From Schistocephalus solidus (taxonomy: Eukaryota > Platyhelminthes > Cestoda > Diphyllobothriidea > Diphyllobothriidae), in assembly GCA_017591395.1 (NCBI GenBank), contig WEDG01000725.1, positions 186,001 through 250,000 on the forward strand: a stretch of DNA of 64,000 bases, read 5' to 3'. Every line of letters starts with the position of its first letter. The first letter of the stretch is position 1. Positions 14,462-25,149 of this stretch are shown here, in pieces. Below the pieces are notes generated by a model. The model saw nothing but the letters and a program-made list of their open reading frames with translations, had not been told where the DNA came from and made no database searches. Both the position numbers and the translations under genes were made by a program.

Positions 14462-15020
14462 TAGACAGTCGTAGTTTTGACGATGTCCAATGTGTTCTCC
14501 ACAGCATGGTGGTACCGAGACGGTGACTTGCATGGGATTACTAGTGAACGTAGACTTGGGTATCATCCACTTCATTCTCTATTCCATTCCCCTAAGTGGC
14601 CCCTGCGTCAAGATAGTCATGGAGGCCGGAGACGGGAGAGGGCGCAGGTCCACGCACTGTGGCCCTACGCAAACAAAGGCACGAAACAAGAAAACGGGTT
14701 GGCTCCGTTCCCAGTTGAATGGAAATGCCACAAAGGCCACATAAAGAAGGCGCCTTTGTAGTCTGACTCTCAGCCTGTGGTCAAGTTATCACTTAAACTG
14801 GTAGCATTCTTAGCCACGGCTTTTAGCGCATCTAAGTTGCTCTTAGTGCGTCAGGTTCTCTTTAGGGAGGAAAATGCGCTGAGCGGTTAACTTCACTCTC
14901 TCTGCCCCATAACAAGTATCAGGTCACCGTCTGAACCAGTCATTTTTCGGATGCCTGAGCGGGCCCAGTAGCTGACAGGGCTGGCATACCGTCTGCGCGT
15001 GGGACAGCATGACCTGGACC
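14462..15020 (+). repeat. GC-rich dispersed repeat R1, copy 2
   Basis: Same block order as the 25150-25905 copy. Shared blocks are a first GAGACGGTGACTTGC-like block (14517), then GAGAGGGCGCAGGT (14635), GCCACAAAGGCCACAT (14726), AGCCACGGCTTTTAG (14812) and GAGGAAAATGCGCTGAGC (14867). Divergence from copy 3 is substantial, so this is an old copy. The overlapping open frames at 14477-14761 lie entirely within the repeat and should not be treated as genes. Confidence 0.65.
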
Positions 15021-16539
15021 CCTTAACTGAATCCAGTGAACGCCTGTTTGCCAAGGGTTGATCAACCACAGTTTTTTTGTTAGGCGCAGTTCACTGGCTT
15101 GCGTTTGTGTTTACTTCGAGTGGCAACCAACTAGTGTACTTGTCGAAGTCGTGAGGTCGACAACACGAAGTTTTCCCACATCAGAAGTCAGGGAGGTTTG
15201 ATGAGCAGAACCAGCTGTACTGCTAAGAAAAGAGTACATGGGCTCTACAAGTAAGTGCCGTAGGCGTTCTCTATAGACAAGTTGTTGTGTGTCAAGATTC
15301 CCAAAAAATCTGTCTTCTGACGCCTACAGCCAATCAGTGAACTGGTACAGTTTGAAATGCTTTTTTGACAAGGCAGCGCTGCTTAACTGGCTATATCTAG
15401 GGTTGTTGTTGTGAGCGTAAACATGTGTCTTACAAAATGTTTTCGGAATTTTACGTTTCGTCACTTTCCCTTAAATTTAATTTTTAAACCAGTTTTTACC
15501 CATTTACCCTTCTAACATGTTTATGTTTTTGATGTGACAAAAAAACCATCAAAGGCAGACAGGCTGCCTGATGGATGGGACTGTGCAGGCATGCGTTTTG
15601 CTCACCAGCCATTACAGAGCAGACTTCAGTCAAGATGACAGCTAAGTCATTACCACGTCAATACAGAGCTCAATGAGAGCAATAATTAAAGGGAATCTTT
15701 CATCAAAGCATGTAAAGAATGCTATTAGCGGAGGCCAAAACGATGCAGGTCGGCTTCATTAACTTGCTCATGGCATATCAATAGAAAGGTTTTAACAATT
15801 TACTAATAAATAAAATTACATTTTTAAAGAGGTTTGGCGACGTATTAAAAAAATAACTTTCCGGCCGGTGGACGTCATTAGCGCAAATCCGATTATTCAG
15901 CATTATTTCTGGCAATGTGGGACGAGGCCTGTTTACAATAAAACTATCTTGGGGTGAGACCTCTTTGTGTGCATACGTGTTTGTGTCCAAGCCACCTGGC
16001 TTTGTCAAACCATTGGTGGGTGGGAAAAGGAAGCGAGTCCAAGAACTAACCTTAGTAGTCATCCTAGTGGCATCCCAGTGCATTCCGCATTTGATAAACC
16101 TGAGGTGTTAGAATTCACTGTTCTGAAGAGGGCTAAGTGTCGAAGAAACTCGTTCGATTTCAAGATTTATACATAGGATGTAAGAACTACTTCTTGCTGT
16201 GACCTTTTCTTGTACTTTCAGGCATGCGAGCCCTAAGCCGCCCTAGCAAAATGCTCGCACATGTACTAGAGAAGGTATGATGGGTGCCGTGCGAAGGTTT
16301 TTTGCTTTGGTGTGTAAGCGCCTAGTAATTAGTGTCTTTACATTTTCTTCACACTCTAGTCATGAGAGTGAGGGAGGGGATTGAGACAGATTCGGCGAAA
16401 GTCGACGTCGAGGTGAACGGTGTCACATGCACATCGTCAGTGATACACTGACCTTGCGAAACAAAAAGTGCCCATCGCCGTTCGCGATCATCTACCTGTC
16501 GTTGTAAATGTTTTAGGGAGCGCTTCTCGATCACAATTG
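15021..16539. other. No recognisable gene
   Basis: Intermediate-composition sequence. Frames at 15778-16083 minus and 15917-16111 plus overlap each other on opposite strands and have no recognisable motif. No clear transposon remnant is identified. Confidence 0.4.
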
Positions 16540-16646
16540 ACGTGCCCGTAGCTCAGTGGTTCAAGCGTTAGGTTTCTAACCAAAAGCATGAAATTCCAAT
16601 TCCGATCCCACTGTCTTTGCCGCTACAAGCGCAAATGCGAGTAACA
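16540..16646 (+). mobile_element. tRNA-derived SINE fragment
   Basis: The start GTAGCTCAGTGGTTCAAGCG is a good A-box/D-arm. It is followed by a decayed anticodon arm around TTAGGTTTCTAACC and a B-box-like AATTCCGATCCCAC. The head is followed by TACAAGCGCAAATGCGAGT, which recurs at 17456 next to a PLE 3' end. This is a single truncated copy of a tRNA-headed element. Confidence 0.6.
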
Positions 16647-16959
16647 AGAAGTCATTGCGTAGCAACTCACCCCGCTCTCTGTACGACAATCCCACCTCTG
16701 ATTAGAAATTTCATCTGACGACGGGTTAGTGTAACCAGCTTGAAAATATGCGCGTAAAACTCTCTTTTCATATGAACTCTCTTCTTGTATAGATATAAAT
16801 ATATATCTGCCGTGAATATAGTGATTGTCCTTTCGAATGATGCCAAAAGTTTTTATCCTCACAGCCCTCCTTGCCGCGTTTCTCATCTACGATCAATGAA
16901 TGGGCGTATTCGATCAGATGCACAAGCGACCGGTCCACCGTCGTTACCAATAAGATACA

Positions 16960-17075
16960 CCGTGTGCATGGATGGTGGCTTGCATGTGAATTATTTTATC
17001 TTGATAGTAGACTTGCGTAACTCTCTCCCCCTTCCAACACACCTGGGCTTGCTGGCATGACGGAGTTAAGAAGAC
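16960..17075 (+). repeat. R1 repeat, partial copy
   Basis: A short segment resembles the first block of R1: GGATGGTGGCTTGCATGTGA corresponds to the GCAGGGACGGTGACTTGCG region. It is followed by a CTCTCTCCCCC tract, ACCTGGGCTTG and GAGTTAAGAAGAC, in the same order as at 25185-25310. It is highly diverged. Confidence 0.45.
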
Positions 17076-17455
17076 TAGTGATTGGGTTGAGCACGGTGTT
17101 TCATCAAATTAAACAACTCATATGTACAAGTAGATCATTATGTGTGCTGTGCTGTGTGGTTGTGTTGCAGTCTTTGTGAACGTCGCTCGTATACCAAAGT
17201 TTCAATGTCAATGGCACCAGAAGTCCAACGTTCTGGCTGAGGCAGAAATGGCCGTTCCATCCTCCCTCAACTTTGTCCAGCCACTTTGCGGCTGCCGCTG
17301 GTGCTCGAAGGTAGCCCCAAATCATACTGGGGGAGGTAAGTCCAGCAAAAGATCGGTGTGCGTTCATCATCCATTGAAATCCAGCAGTTGCAGTGGAATG
17401 TCCACGTAATGTTTGACCTCACAAAAGGCAACCAGCAGTAGGTTAATATTGCCAA

Positions 17456-18336
17456 TACAAGCGCAAATGCGAGTCACAGTAATTACTTACGAAGAAGTAG
17501 ACGCGATCACTGAGACAAGAGCTTTATTCGCCTTACGTTTCGGATTCCAACTCTAAACCATCATCAGATACGGGTAATTCGTACACAGGGAGTTGCAGTA
17601 TTTATAGGATGCCATCGTTATGCCACTGCACGACTAGGGCTCCCACTTCAGCGATGAAGACTGCGCGCTGGTGAGTTAGTGGTTTGGGGGCTGGCATGCG
17701 GGTCTTTCTCTCCTAAAATTTCCTCACACGTGTTGGAAGTTGCGTGATGATTGCTCGGCCAGCTGGCTCACCGGTAGAGGCGTTGGAAAATGTGTTCGCC
17801 TGAGCACTCTCCGAGTGGCCGATTGCTCTGGCCAAACTGAGTCTCAACATCTAAATAGGGGTTGGGTAGGTCATTGCACCAGGCCCGGTGAACCATGACT
17901 CAAGCAACTGGTGGCCCACGTGATTATCACCTATTTCGAGAAGTTCGGCTTCGTTGACCTTGACTTTGTGGCCAGTTCCCGCCGAATTAGCTGTGACACG
18001 AGAATTGGCGTCATTTCGCCGTACCGCTGCCACGTGTTCGGCAATTTGCGTCTGAGGCAGTCTTTCAGTTTCTCCCGACGTAGTTACTTTGCCCGCAAAT
18101 GCACCAGATCCGATAAACAACACCAGACGTTTCTTGCCGCGGCAGTTGGTTCTTTGGTTTTATTACCTGATGCCAAATGGTGACCTCTGTTCTGTGTGAA
18201 ACTCCAAATCCAAGTGGCTTGATAAGTCACCTGACGGCCTCCTATTTGACGTATAGAATCGCACGCCAATATTTAGGTTCAGTGCGATTTCGTTGCTCAT
18301 CCCAGTTGTGCATGCACCAGTTGACGAAGTTACGTA
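17456..18336 (-). mobile_element. Penelope-like element A, 3' part
   Basis: On the minus strand this carries, 5' to 3', the end of an RT-endonuclease polyprotein (about 18336 to 17840), a degenerate C-terminal tail and 3' untranslated sequence. It ends in a terminal module (about 17577-17500) containing CTGATGATGG, TTGGAATCCGAAACG, AATAAAGCTCTTGTC and a TCTACTTCTTC stretch. The same module recurs at 18337, 18776, 19904 and 35150 on the plus strand. The left end continues to ACTCGCATTTGCGCTTGTA. The 5' end is truncated at 18336, exactly where an oppositely oriented module begins. PLEs are retroelements that encode a telomerase-related RT plus, usually, a GIY-YIG nuclease. Confidence 0.7.
17840..18330 (-). 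pseudogene. PLE GIY-YIG endonuclease, decayed (copy A1)
   Basis: The reading shows a CxC motif and NYVG in one frame. A one-base insertion inside the conserved YVGETG stretch then shifts translation to a second frame carrying AEHVAAVRRND, the EIGDN region and LLESWF. This is the usual order of the PLE nuclease: Cys pair, YVGETG, Arg helix, then the Glu-Ser-Trp segment. The catalytic Arg expected in TRIAEH is Gln here (TQIAEH). The C-terminal tail to about 17700 has stops. In living elements this domain nicks DNA for target-primed reverse transcription; this copy is inactive. Confidence 0.7.
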
Positions 18337-18423
18337 CGGGTTGCAATCCGAAACGTCAGGCGATTAAAGCTCTTATCCCAGCGATCGCATCTACTTCTTC
18401 CCAGTAAGTTAATAGTTATAAAT
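18337..18423 (+). repeat. PLE-A 3' terminal module (inverted relative to neighbour)
   Basis: Plus-strand copy of the PLE-A terminus: GCAATCCGAAACGTCAGGCG, then TTAAAGCTCTTATCCCAGCG, then ATCGCATCTACTTCTTCCCA. It sits at the 5' truncation point of minus-strand copy A1 and points the opposite way. The arrangement fits a 5' inversion during reverse transcription or a head-to-head insertion. Confidence 0.7.
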
Positions 18424-18775
18424 CAAACACACGAGAATTGGCATAATTTCGCCACACCGCTGCCGCTCGTTTGGCAATTCGCGTCCAAAGCAGTCTTCCG
18501 GTTTCTCCGACGTAGCTGCTTGGCCCGCAACTACACCAACTCCGATAAACAACTCCAGATGTTTCTTTTCGCGGCAGTTGGTTTCATTGGTTTCATAACC
18601 TGACACCGAATGGTGGCCTCCAGCCTGTCTGCGACTCCAACTCCAAGTGGTGTGAGAAGGTGGCTGACGGCCTCCGATACGTTTTTGGCGTATGGAATCG
18701 CATGCCAATATTTAGGTTCAGTGCGATTTTGTTTTTCGTCCCGTTTGTGCATGCACCGGTTGACGAAGTTACGCG
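18424..18775 (-). pseudogene. PLE GIY-YIG endonuclease, decayed (copy A2)
   Basis: A second, shorter copy of the same region. On the minus strand it encodes NFVNRCMHKRD, YWHAIPYAKNVSEAV and LLTPLGVGVA (RT C-terminus/linker), followed in another frame by CSCGPSSYVGETGRLL and TRIAK, the nuclease core with its Cys pair, YVGETG and catalytic Arg. At least two frameshifts are needed to follow the coding sequence. With 18776-18862 it forms a unit of about 435-439 bp matching about 17998-18423, so copies A1 and A2 look like a tandem duplication of a segment that already carried the inverted tail. Confidence 0.7.
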
Positions 18776-18862
18776 CGAGTTGGAATCCGAAACGTCAGGT
18801 GCTTAAAGCCCTTGTCCCAGCTTTTGTATCTTCTTCTTCCCAGTATGTTAATAGTTATAAAT
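18776..18862 (+). repeat. PLE-A 3' terminal module, second plus-strand copy
   Basis: TTGGAATCCGAAACGTCAGG, a TTAAAGCCCTTGTCCCAGC block, CTTCTTCTTCCCAG and a trailing TTAATAGTTATAAAT that matches the end of the 18337-18423 copy. The spacing to that copy is 439 bp (18309 versus 18748 for the shared TGCATGCACC). Confidence 0.75.
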
Positions 18863-19394
18863 TAACCACTACCGAATTCGTTCTGTTTTTATGCATAAAT
18901 ATATAAGAAAATTACAAAATCTAACAGGTAAATTCACATCATTTAGTGTTTAATAAACAAACAAGAAGAGTGGAACGTACTACTTCTTTCACCTAACACC
19001 ACCCATTCATTTATTTCATTTATTTATTGCCAGAGTTTCTTGCCATGGCAATACGACCTTTGGTCTCATTACCTGACGCCGAATTTTGGCACCACTTGGA
19101 GTTGGAGTTGTAAACAGACCGCAGGTGACCATTCGGCATTAGGCATAGCGATGGCATCCCGGTGTACGAATTACCCGTTTCTGATATTGTTCAGTTCAGT
19201 TCAGTTTTATTAAGGGAAAGTAAGACGATACCTTTGAGCTACCTATTTATTTCTATAACATAGGAAATTAAAAAAAGGCCAACATATAATGAACGATTGA
19301 CAAAGGGTTATCTCCCCATCACTCTATAGGACATCGAAAGAAACAATTATAAAATAATGTTACTCAAAAATAGGGAGTAGTGTGGTCTATAACG

Positions 19395-19903
19395 CGTAAA
19401 TTGTAAACGGGGATAGTTTAAAGGAAATGCGTTAGCTTCTGATGTCATGGTGGCACATATGGCTCTACTGATCAAACGTCCGTTTAAAAGTGTCAACGAA
19501 TGGGGACATGATGACGTCCGCAGGCAGAGCATTCCAGGCCTTAATCACTCTGTTGGAGAAGAAGTACCTTCTTGCGTCCAGTCTTGCGCCAGTCACACGT
19601 AGTTTGATAGGGTTTCCTCTTAAATTAGTGGTAATGGCCAGCTAAAAGAAGTCACCAGATGCAAGGCAAGAATCCTGACCCTGCAGTATGCGAAAGGCTT
19701 GTGTAAGGTTGCCGCGTAGCTGTCTATAGTCCAGAGGAAACATATCAAGATTGGAAAATCGTGTCTCGTAAGACGGGTAGCTTTGAAATCGAACAAGCTT
19801 GGTGGCATGTCTTTGGACCTTCTCCAGAGTGCTGTTGTCTTTGACAGACCGCAGTCTCCAGGCTTGTATGGCGAATTCCATTTTTGGCCGCACGAAGACC
19901 TTA
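19395..19903 (-). pseudogene. CR1/jockey-like LINE, C-terminal RT fragment
   Basis: On the minus strand, one nearly continuous reading carries VRPKMEFAIQAW, TLEKVQRHATKLVRFQ, MFPLDYRQLRGNL and RILQGQD. After a frame change it continues to LRGNPIKLRVTGARLDARR, FFSNRVIKAWNALPADV and TFKRTF. This order is the usual C-terminal region of CR1/jockey clade ORF2 proteins, downstream of the RT palm. Few lesions are visible compared with other fragments here. It is 5'-truncated at about 19903, directly abutting a plus-strand PLE-A module, and the end lies near 19395. The domain is thought to help template binding. Confidence 0.8.
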
Positions 19904-19990
19904 TCTCTGATGATGGGTTGGAGTCAAAATCTGAAACTTCAAGCGGATAAAACTCTTGTCCTAGCGTTTCCATCTACTTCTTCCCCCTGT
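19904..19990 (+). repeat. PLE-A 3' terminal module, longest plus copy
   Basis: Begins CTGATGATGGGTTGGAGTC, then ATCTGAAACTTCAAGCGGAT, AAAACTCTTGTCCTAGCG and a CATCTACTTCTTCCCCC stretch. It matches the authentic 3' end of PLE-A on the minus strand (17577-17500). Here it is joined to an unrelated LINE fragment in opposite orientation. Confidence 0.7.
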
Positions 19991-20229
19991 ATTTTTCAAT
20001 ATTCCTGCTCCAAGTAAAACATGCGCATTTAAGGTGATGCTGACAGAGTTGACGTAGACGAGGATAATCATTTTTGGCTTTTTAACCATTTTCAACCAAT
20101 TCTACCAAAATATACCACTATATATTATCAGTTTTAGCTGAAAGTCACTACGGTCGAGCACTTTCTATAATCGCAGAAGTGCGGGCACCCTATATCGTAG
20201 TTTAACTAGGTGATAGGAACCGACTGAAC

Positions 20230-20370
20230 TGGCCCCTGTTTCAATCGTTGAGCGTTATAAATAGTTAACGCGCAGTGATAGGGGAATACCGGTTCAAAAT
20301 TTAGGCTCCAAAAATGTGTGGTTTTGTAAGGCTGGCTGATGATGCCTAATAAGTAAGAAATGATCTTATC
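20230..20370 (+). mobile_element. SINE 3' fragment, decayed
   Basis: GGCTGGCTGATGATGCCTAATAAG at 20328-20351 matches the conserved SINE body (GGCTGGCTGATGACGGCTAATAAG) seen at 48287 and elsewhere. A weak B-box-like GGTTCAAAATTTAGG and TTGAGCGTTATAAAT upstream correspond to the tRNA-like head. It is isolated and heavily decayed. Confidence 0.5.
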
Positions 20371-23080
20371 GAGATTGTGTCTTTTTCGATACCCCTTTAT
20401 CTACATCTATTTTGTTCTGGCTATTTAACTGCCTGTGCTGACTACAGATTGACTATCAAGCACAAGGCGCCAAAACTGTCACGATGTCCAATCGATGAGT
20501 GCTCCTGTAACAGACGTACATTATATGAAATTTCGACCGAAATACTAAAAGGAATTTTCGGAGCCAACAAATTACTTACTTAGTGTTTTCATGTTGATGA
20601 TCATACAGCCTTATCTCAAGGTAATTCTTTCACAGTAAGAAACAGGTTTTTGAAATATATTCTGTCTCACCACTGGCAAAATGAACTTTCTGTAAAAAAT
20701 GGCCATTTAAGTACTTTGCATCATTTCTATTGTTTTTCGATGTTCGCATTAATTCAAATGAATTATACAGAAAACAACTGGCATCTTTTGGTTTTAAAAA
20801 AGGTTTCTTCTTATGCGCATTGAAAGGAACATAACATTTTCATCCGTAATGCATCGAAATATCTAACGAACAAGTTGTTTAAAGAGTTAACTTATGCAAC
20901 GATTTTAATTGATTCTGGGCATATTACTTGTAGAATTTCGTTGTGAACGTTCAATTTTCTCGTCAATTTTTTCTGACGCAAACGTCTGCCTCCATAAGAA
21001 GAACTTTCTAGAGGCCCACCGCTTCGGTAAATTTTTCTAAGAACTATGTTATTTTGAAGGTTTTTATGAACTCATAGAATGGGATCTAAATTTATTGTAA
21101 ATCGACTAAAAAGAATGAAAATAATAAATTATTCACTAGTGTTTCAAGGAATATCTGAAACTAACTATAAAGCCAATGCAAAAATATTTAAAAAGAAATT
21201 TAACGAAAAGATAGTTCTCTGAATATGCTCAAAGTGGAATGCTAACGTTACCGCCTGACAATTCTAATTACAATTATTTGCCGCATTCACAGGGGTTTTT
21301 CAAGTTTATGGAATTTGCCGCATTTTTGAAGTTAGTATTTTTCAACAGATTACTATTAATTTTCACATTTCCCTTGATTTTTAAATGAGCTTAAGGTGAT
21401 TCGTTATTATTTTTAGCATTGTTACATGTGTTTACTGCCAGTTGGCGAGTGATTGTCACTTTTCGCAAATGTCGGCATTTTGCCGGAGTTAGGTTCTCCA
21501 CTATAGATACGAGTAGACATGTACTCTCCTACCCAGTGGAGCAGAGCTCGGTCGTATCTTCTCACCTCTTTTTTCATAATGGACTCTGATCGTCCGCGAA
21601 TTATTATATGTTAAGGATGTGGGTTTGATACTCGTTAGCCACCCTTTTTAAAAACGAAAGTTATCTACAGTTTTGAAAGATTGGTGTGGAGCATGCCTCT
21701 GCGCGGAGTTGAACGGGGTTTCCTGCTTTATAAACAGAAATCCTTCGAATGTGTCCTTAAACTGCTATACTTATTCATACATGGATCCTTTGCCTTTCTG
21801 TGCGATTACGTATAATCTTTCGGTACCTCAGTGTTACTCAAATAGTTCATTTCGCTTCGTACTGCAGTTCTATGTAGTTTATTACTGTCGTCGTTTAATT
21901 CCCTATCCCAAACCTCAGCTCCTAATCTGGAGATTTATGCGCGACCGCATTCTTTATCTCCTTTTTTATTTTACGCTGATTATTTTATACGTTTTTAAAG
22001 AAAATATACGCTCATTCTGCTATATTTCACGCTGAAATAATTTATGTAAAGTCGTCTCTTCACATTCGCCATGGCTGTCTGCCTATCGCTTTCCATGCAT
22101 CGCATTTTGACATTTTATATTACTATTTCTGGCATAATCACTTGCATTATAAGAAACTGGATTACAGAAAGGGATACTGATTTGTCCACGTAATAAATGT
22201 ACCATTTTATGTACATTCATTTACTTTCTTGGCATCCCTTACTTTGTATTATATACGCAATACGTGGAGAGCATTTGTACTGAACCTTTTGGAATCATGC
22301 TTTTAAAAATACGCCGTATCCGCCTCTCTCTGGAACGATCAGAATATCTTGGCAGCAATACGGATAAACAAAGGAAAAGCCGTATGTCGGGTTCGCGATT
22401 TTTAATCTACATGCTACTGGCTTTTGGACAGTTGAAAGCCACACAACCGCAGCTCTTAGGACCCAGCTTATGCGTCGGGTTTCAACGCAGTCCCATTACT
22501 TTTCTGTTACAGAATTCAGAAAATAACCATTAAATATAAGGTTCTTCGGTTATCAAGTACTCATCACGGGACTGTCACATTAAAATACTTACTTTTGTAA
22601 TGTTTGGATTGGTGGCCCCACCTTATCTTAATTTCTTTGAGATATAGACTTAAGTTATCCTTGTCTGATTCTTTAATTCCTTGTCGAGTTCTCAAATAAT
22701 GTTAAGGGTTCGTTCACGGGTTAGAGAATGGTAATAGGGTTAGATTTATAAGTAAGAGTTACGCTTAGAGAGCCAACAGTCAAGCTTTATACATCGATTT
22801 AGGGAAGAAGATTAGTTTATCAATGCCGACAACTGCAAGTACATAAATCGTGGCCATTACTAGAGTTGGTCTTTTTCAGCCATCCAACTTTTTAGCTTTA
22901 ACTTTTACGTTTTTGTTGACGTACTAATATGAGATAATGACATAAGTATAGTTTTTTATCTTTTTATCCAAAAAACGTTACATTACCACCCACTCCACCC
23001 ATAAAAACTCCATTACCATCATTTCCTTATAACAGGACTATTTTTATCCCGTTTTCTGGGTGGTTATATATCCAATTGCA
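20371..23080. other. No recognisable gene
   Basis: AT-rich. A 120-codon frame (21673-22035 plus) and an 89-codon frame (22264-22533 plus) lack recognisable motifs. Around 21620-21645 a B-box-like GGGTTTGATACTCG may be a tRNA relic, too weak to call. Confidence 0.4.
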
Positions 23081-23084
23081 ACTA

Positions 23085-23385
23085 CCTACAAAGTCAAGGG
23101 AGACTGCAATGGTCATTTCTGGCTTGTAAGCCGTCGTCAGCCAGTCATGGCCAACCCCAGATGGTGCACCGCTCGAGAATCGAACCCGCGGCCTGTTGCT
23201 AAGACGTCCATCGCTGTAAGCATTGAGCCATGGGCTCATTGTCTTGCCGATTTAGATCAGGAATATTGAGTTTAATTCGTTGATGGATGCTCACCGACCG
23301 CTAACGGAATTCACTGGTCCCACTCTGCCTTTAGGCTCACTCTCGAGCACCGCCAGCAGCCGCACAGCGGCTAGAAGGAGAAAAG
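23085..23385 (-). mobile_element. tRNA-derived SINE, minus-strand unit 1
   Basis: On the minus strand this carries an upstream block (GAGAGTGAGCC, GGTGAGCATCC), then the tRNA-like head with GAGCCCATGGCTCAATGC, CGCGGGTTCGATTCTCG as B box, and the body GACTGGCTGACGACGGCTTA, CAAGCCAGAAATGACCATT. The same modules in the same order occur in the 47.8-51.8 kb array. A second unit begins directly beside it with a period of 297 bp (23109 versus 23406). The head resembles an Arg(UCU)-type tRNA, but the cloverleaf is broken. Confidence 0.8.
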
Positions 23386-23610
23386 GCAGATGAATAGGGC
23401 AAAAGAATGGCAATTTCTGGCTTATTAGCCGTCATCAGCCGGTCATACCCTACCCCATGTGGTGCTATACCCGAGGATCGAACCCGTAATCCGTTAATCA
23501 GAAGTCCAACGCTGCAACCATTGAACCACATACTCATTGTCTTGTTGGTTTCGACAAGAATACTGACATCCACCATCGTTAAATCCAGGTTTGCTGTCAA
23601 TTTCATCATT
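23386..23610 (-). mobile_element. tRNA-derived SINE, minus-strand unit 2 (truncated)
   Basis: Adjacent, same-orientation copy with the body (CCGGCTGATGACGGCTAATA on the minus strand), B box GGGTTCGATCCTCGG and the anticodon-like GTTGGACTTCTGATTAACGG. The upstream block is shortened. The frames at 23337-23609 and 23407-23625 lie inside it and are not genes. Confidence 0.8.
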
Positions 23611-25149
23611 AATCAGTGGGTATAGTCGAAGCAAATGCACATTTTATGCAAACACCTTTTAACTTCTCACTGACTGTTGATTTGTATATTACAGACACTG
23701 AATGAATAACGTATTTTACTGAAAATATTTGGATGATGCTTTCGTCTAAAGAAGGTCTAAACTACCTAAACATAAATGTGTTAAGAAGTCAGGAAGGCAC
23801 GTAGTCCATGGATAACATCTTGGCGTGACTAAAACCCTCTGGGATTATGCTGCATTATATGCAAAACCCTAAACCTACCTTAACCAGCAGAAAACACATT
23901 TTAAAATCTTATTCTATCTCTCCTGAGATAATTCACCTGCAGCAATCGCCTTAATTTGAAAGTATAATTTCAAAACATGTAGCAAAAATATCTGCCATTC
24001 CCAGTGAATAAGCTTGGGCAGAGAAACATCATAACACCGGAAGATCACAAACGAATAGCCGAAGACTGCAACCATCGACATCAAGAAGAATCTTTCTTGA
24101 ATAAGTCTGACAATATATGACGAATGGGACTTCATAATTGGACTTTGAATAAACGAAGATGTGTACCAATTGGTATAAATTGGGTGAAATCGGCCAACCA
24201 AAATGATTCACATGTGAATAGAGAGCAACAAAATGGCGGCTGAATTTCAAAAGCCCGCCGACTCTCCAAGTCTGTTAACAAACTGTGGTTAGATTGGCTG
24301 CAGATGTCCCTAGCATGTTACCTTTATAGCTGAACCCAAAGCCGGATGACTTGCCTGTGAGTTGGGTGGTGTTTGCACTGGGATAGCACAACGTGGGCAG
24401 ACTAATTTTGCTTGCGATTGAGAAGCATTGACAGGAGTTTTCGGGTTTTCGGATTCGCGAAGTGTTCCAGCGTGCCAAAGAGATACTTTCATATGGATAG
24501 CAAGTTACTGTAAATTGTGGATTTTGAATGGACTGAAATGATTTGGGCGTCATTCTGACGCAAAAATCAGGTGAACGATACTTAGGGAAACAGTCTTCGG
24601 AATAATCGAGAGATGAAATGGCCCATTTTTCAGAAGGAAGATGTATGGCTTCACCTATAACGCTTTAACTCTAAGTTTATACCAGAAACCGATATCAATT
24701 GTCTCCACTTCGTCATTAAATTACCACATTTTAGGATGTTAGCTTTGTACTGCAATTCTTTAAGCCGCCTTGGAAAAAAATGACAACATAACAGAAACGA
24801 GTTTTTTCTATTGATGTTCGATTCCCTTATAAATTGTATTTTATGGAAAACAGGAGCAAACACGTTATTTACGGAACATTTTTGATAGAAATTTACGTGT
24901 TCTTTGACTTTTCTATCCGAGGAAAAACCTTTAGGGGAAAACCTTTTTTTAATTCCCATCTACCATTACATAAAATTTTAGGTTTTTAAGTCTAAAAGCA
25001 ATGAGCTTCCAAATTAAGCAAAATCATAGATTTCTGTTTGCCGTTAGAGAGATATGATCTTGTTTTAATACCAGTTCGCAATACATTTGAGTTATGTTTT
25101 AAGCTTCATAAGGAGCATAAATAAACGTTCAACTTTAACAGTTCGACCG
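23611..25149. other. No recognisable gene
   Basis: AT-rich interval. Minus-strand frames at 23914-24201, 24275-24553 (92 codons) and 24651-24959 (102 codons) have no motif I recognise. A retroelement origin for the 24.3 kb frame is possible but cannot be supported. Confidence 0.4.

Noticed and set aside
17500..17580. CTGATGA...GAAA in the PLE-A terminal module as a hammerhead ribozyme.
   Set aside because: Only the two short core strings are present. No stem III ending in a U-H cleavage site follows GAAA in any of the copies, and stem I does not pair. Kept only as a shared terminal motif.
21600..21650. tRNA-like B box (GGGTTTGATACTCG).
   Set aside because: No matching A box, anticodon arm or SINE body could be found at the right spacing.
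24275..24553. 92-codon minus-strand frame as a host exon or LINE piece.
   Set aside because: No recognisable domain and no clear splice context; evidence insufficient.
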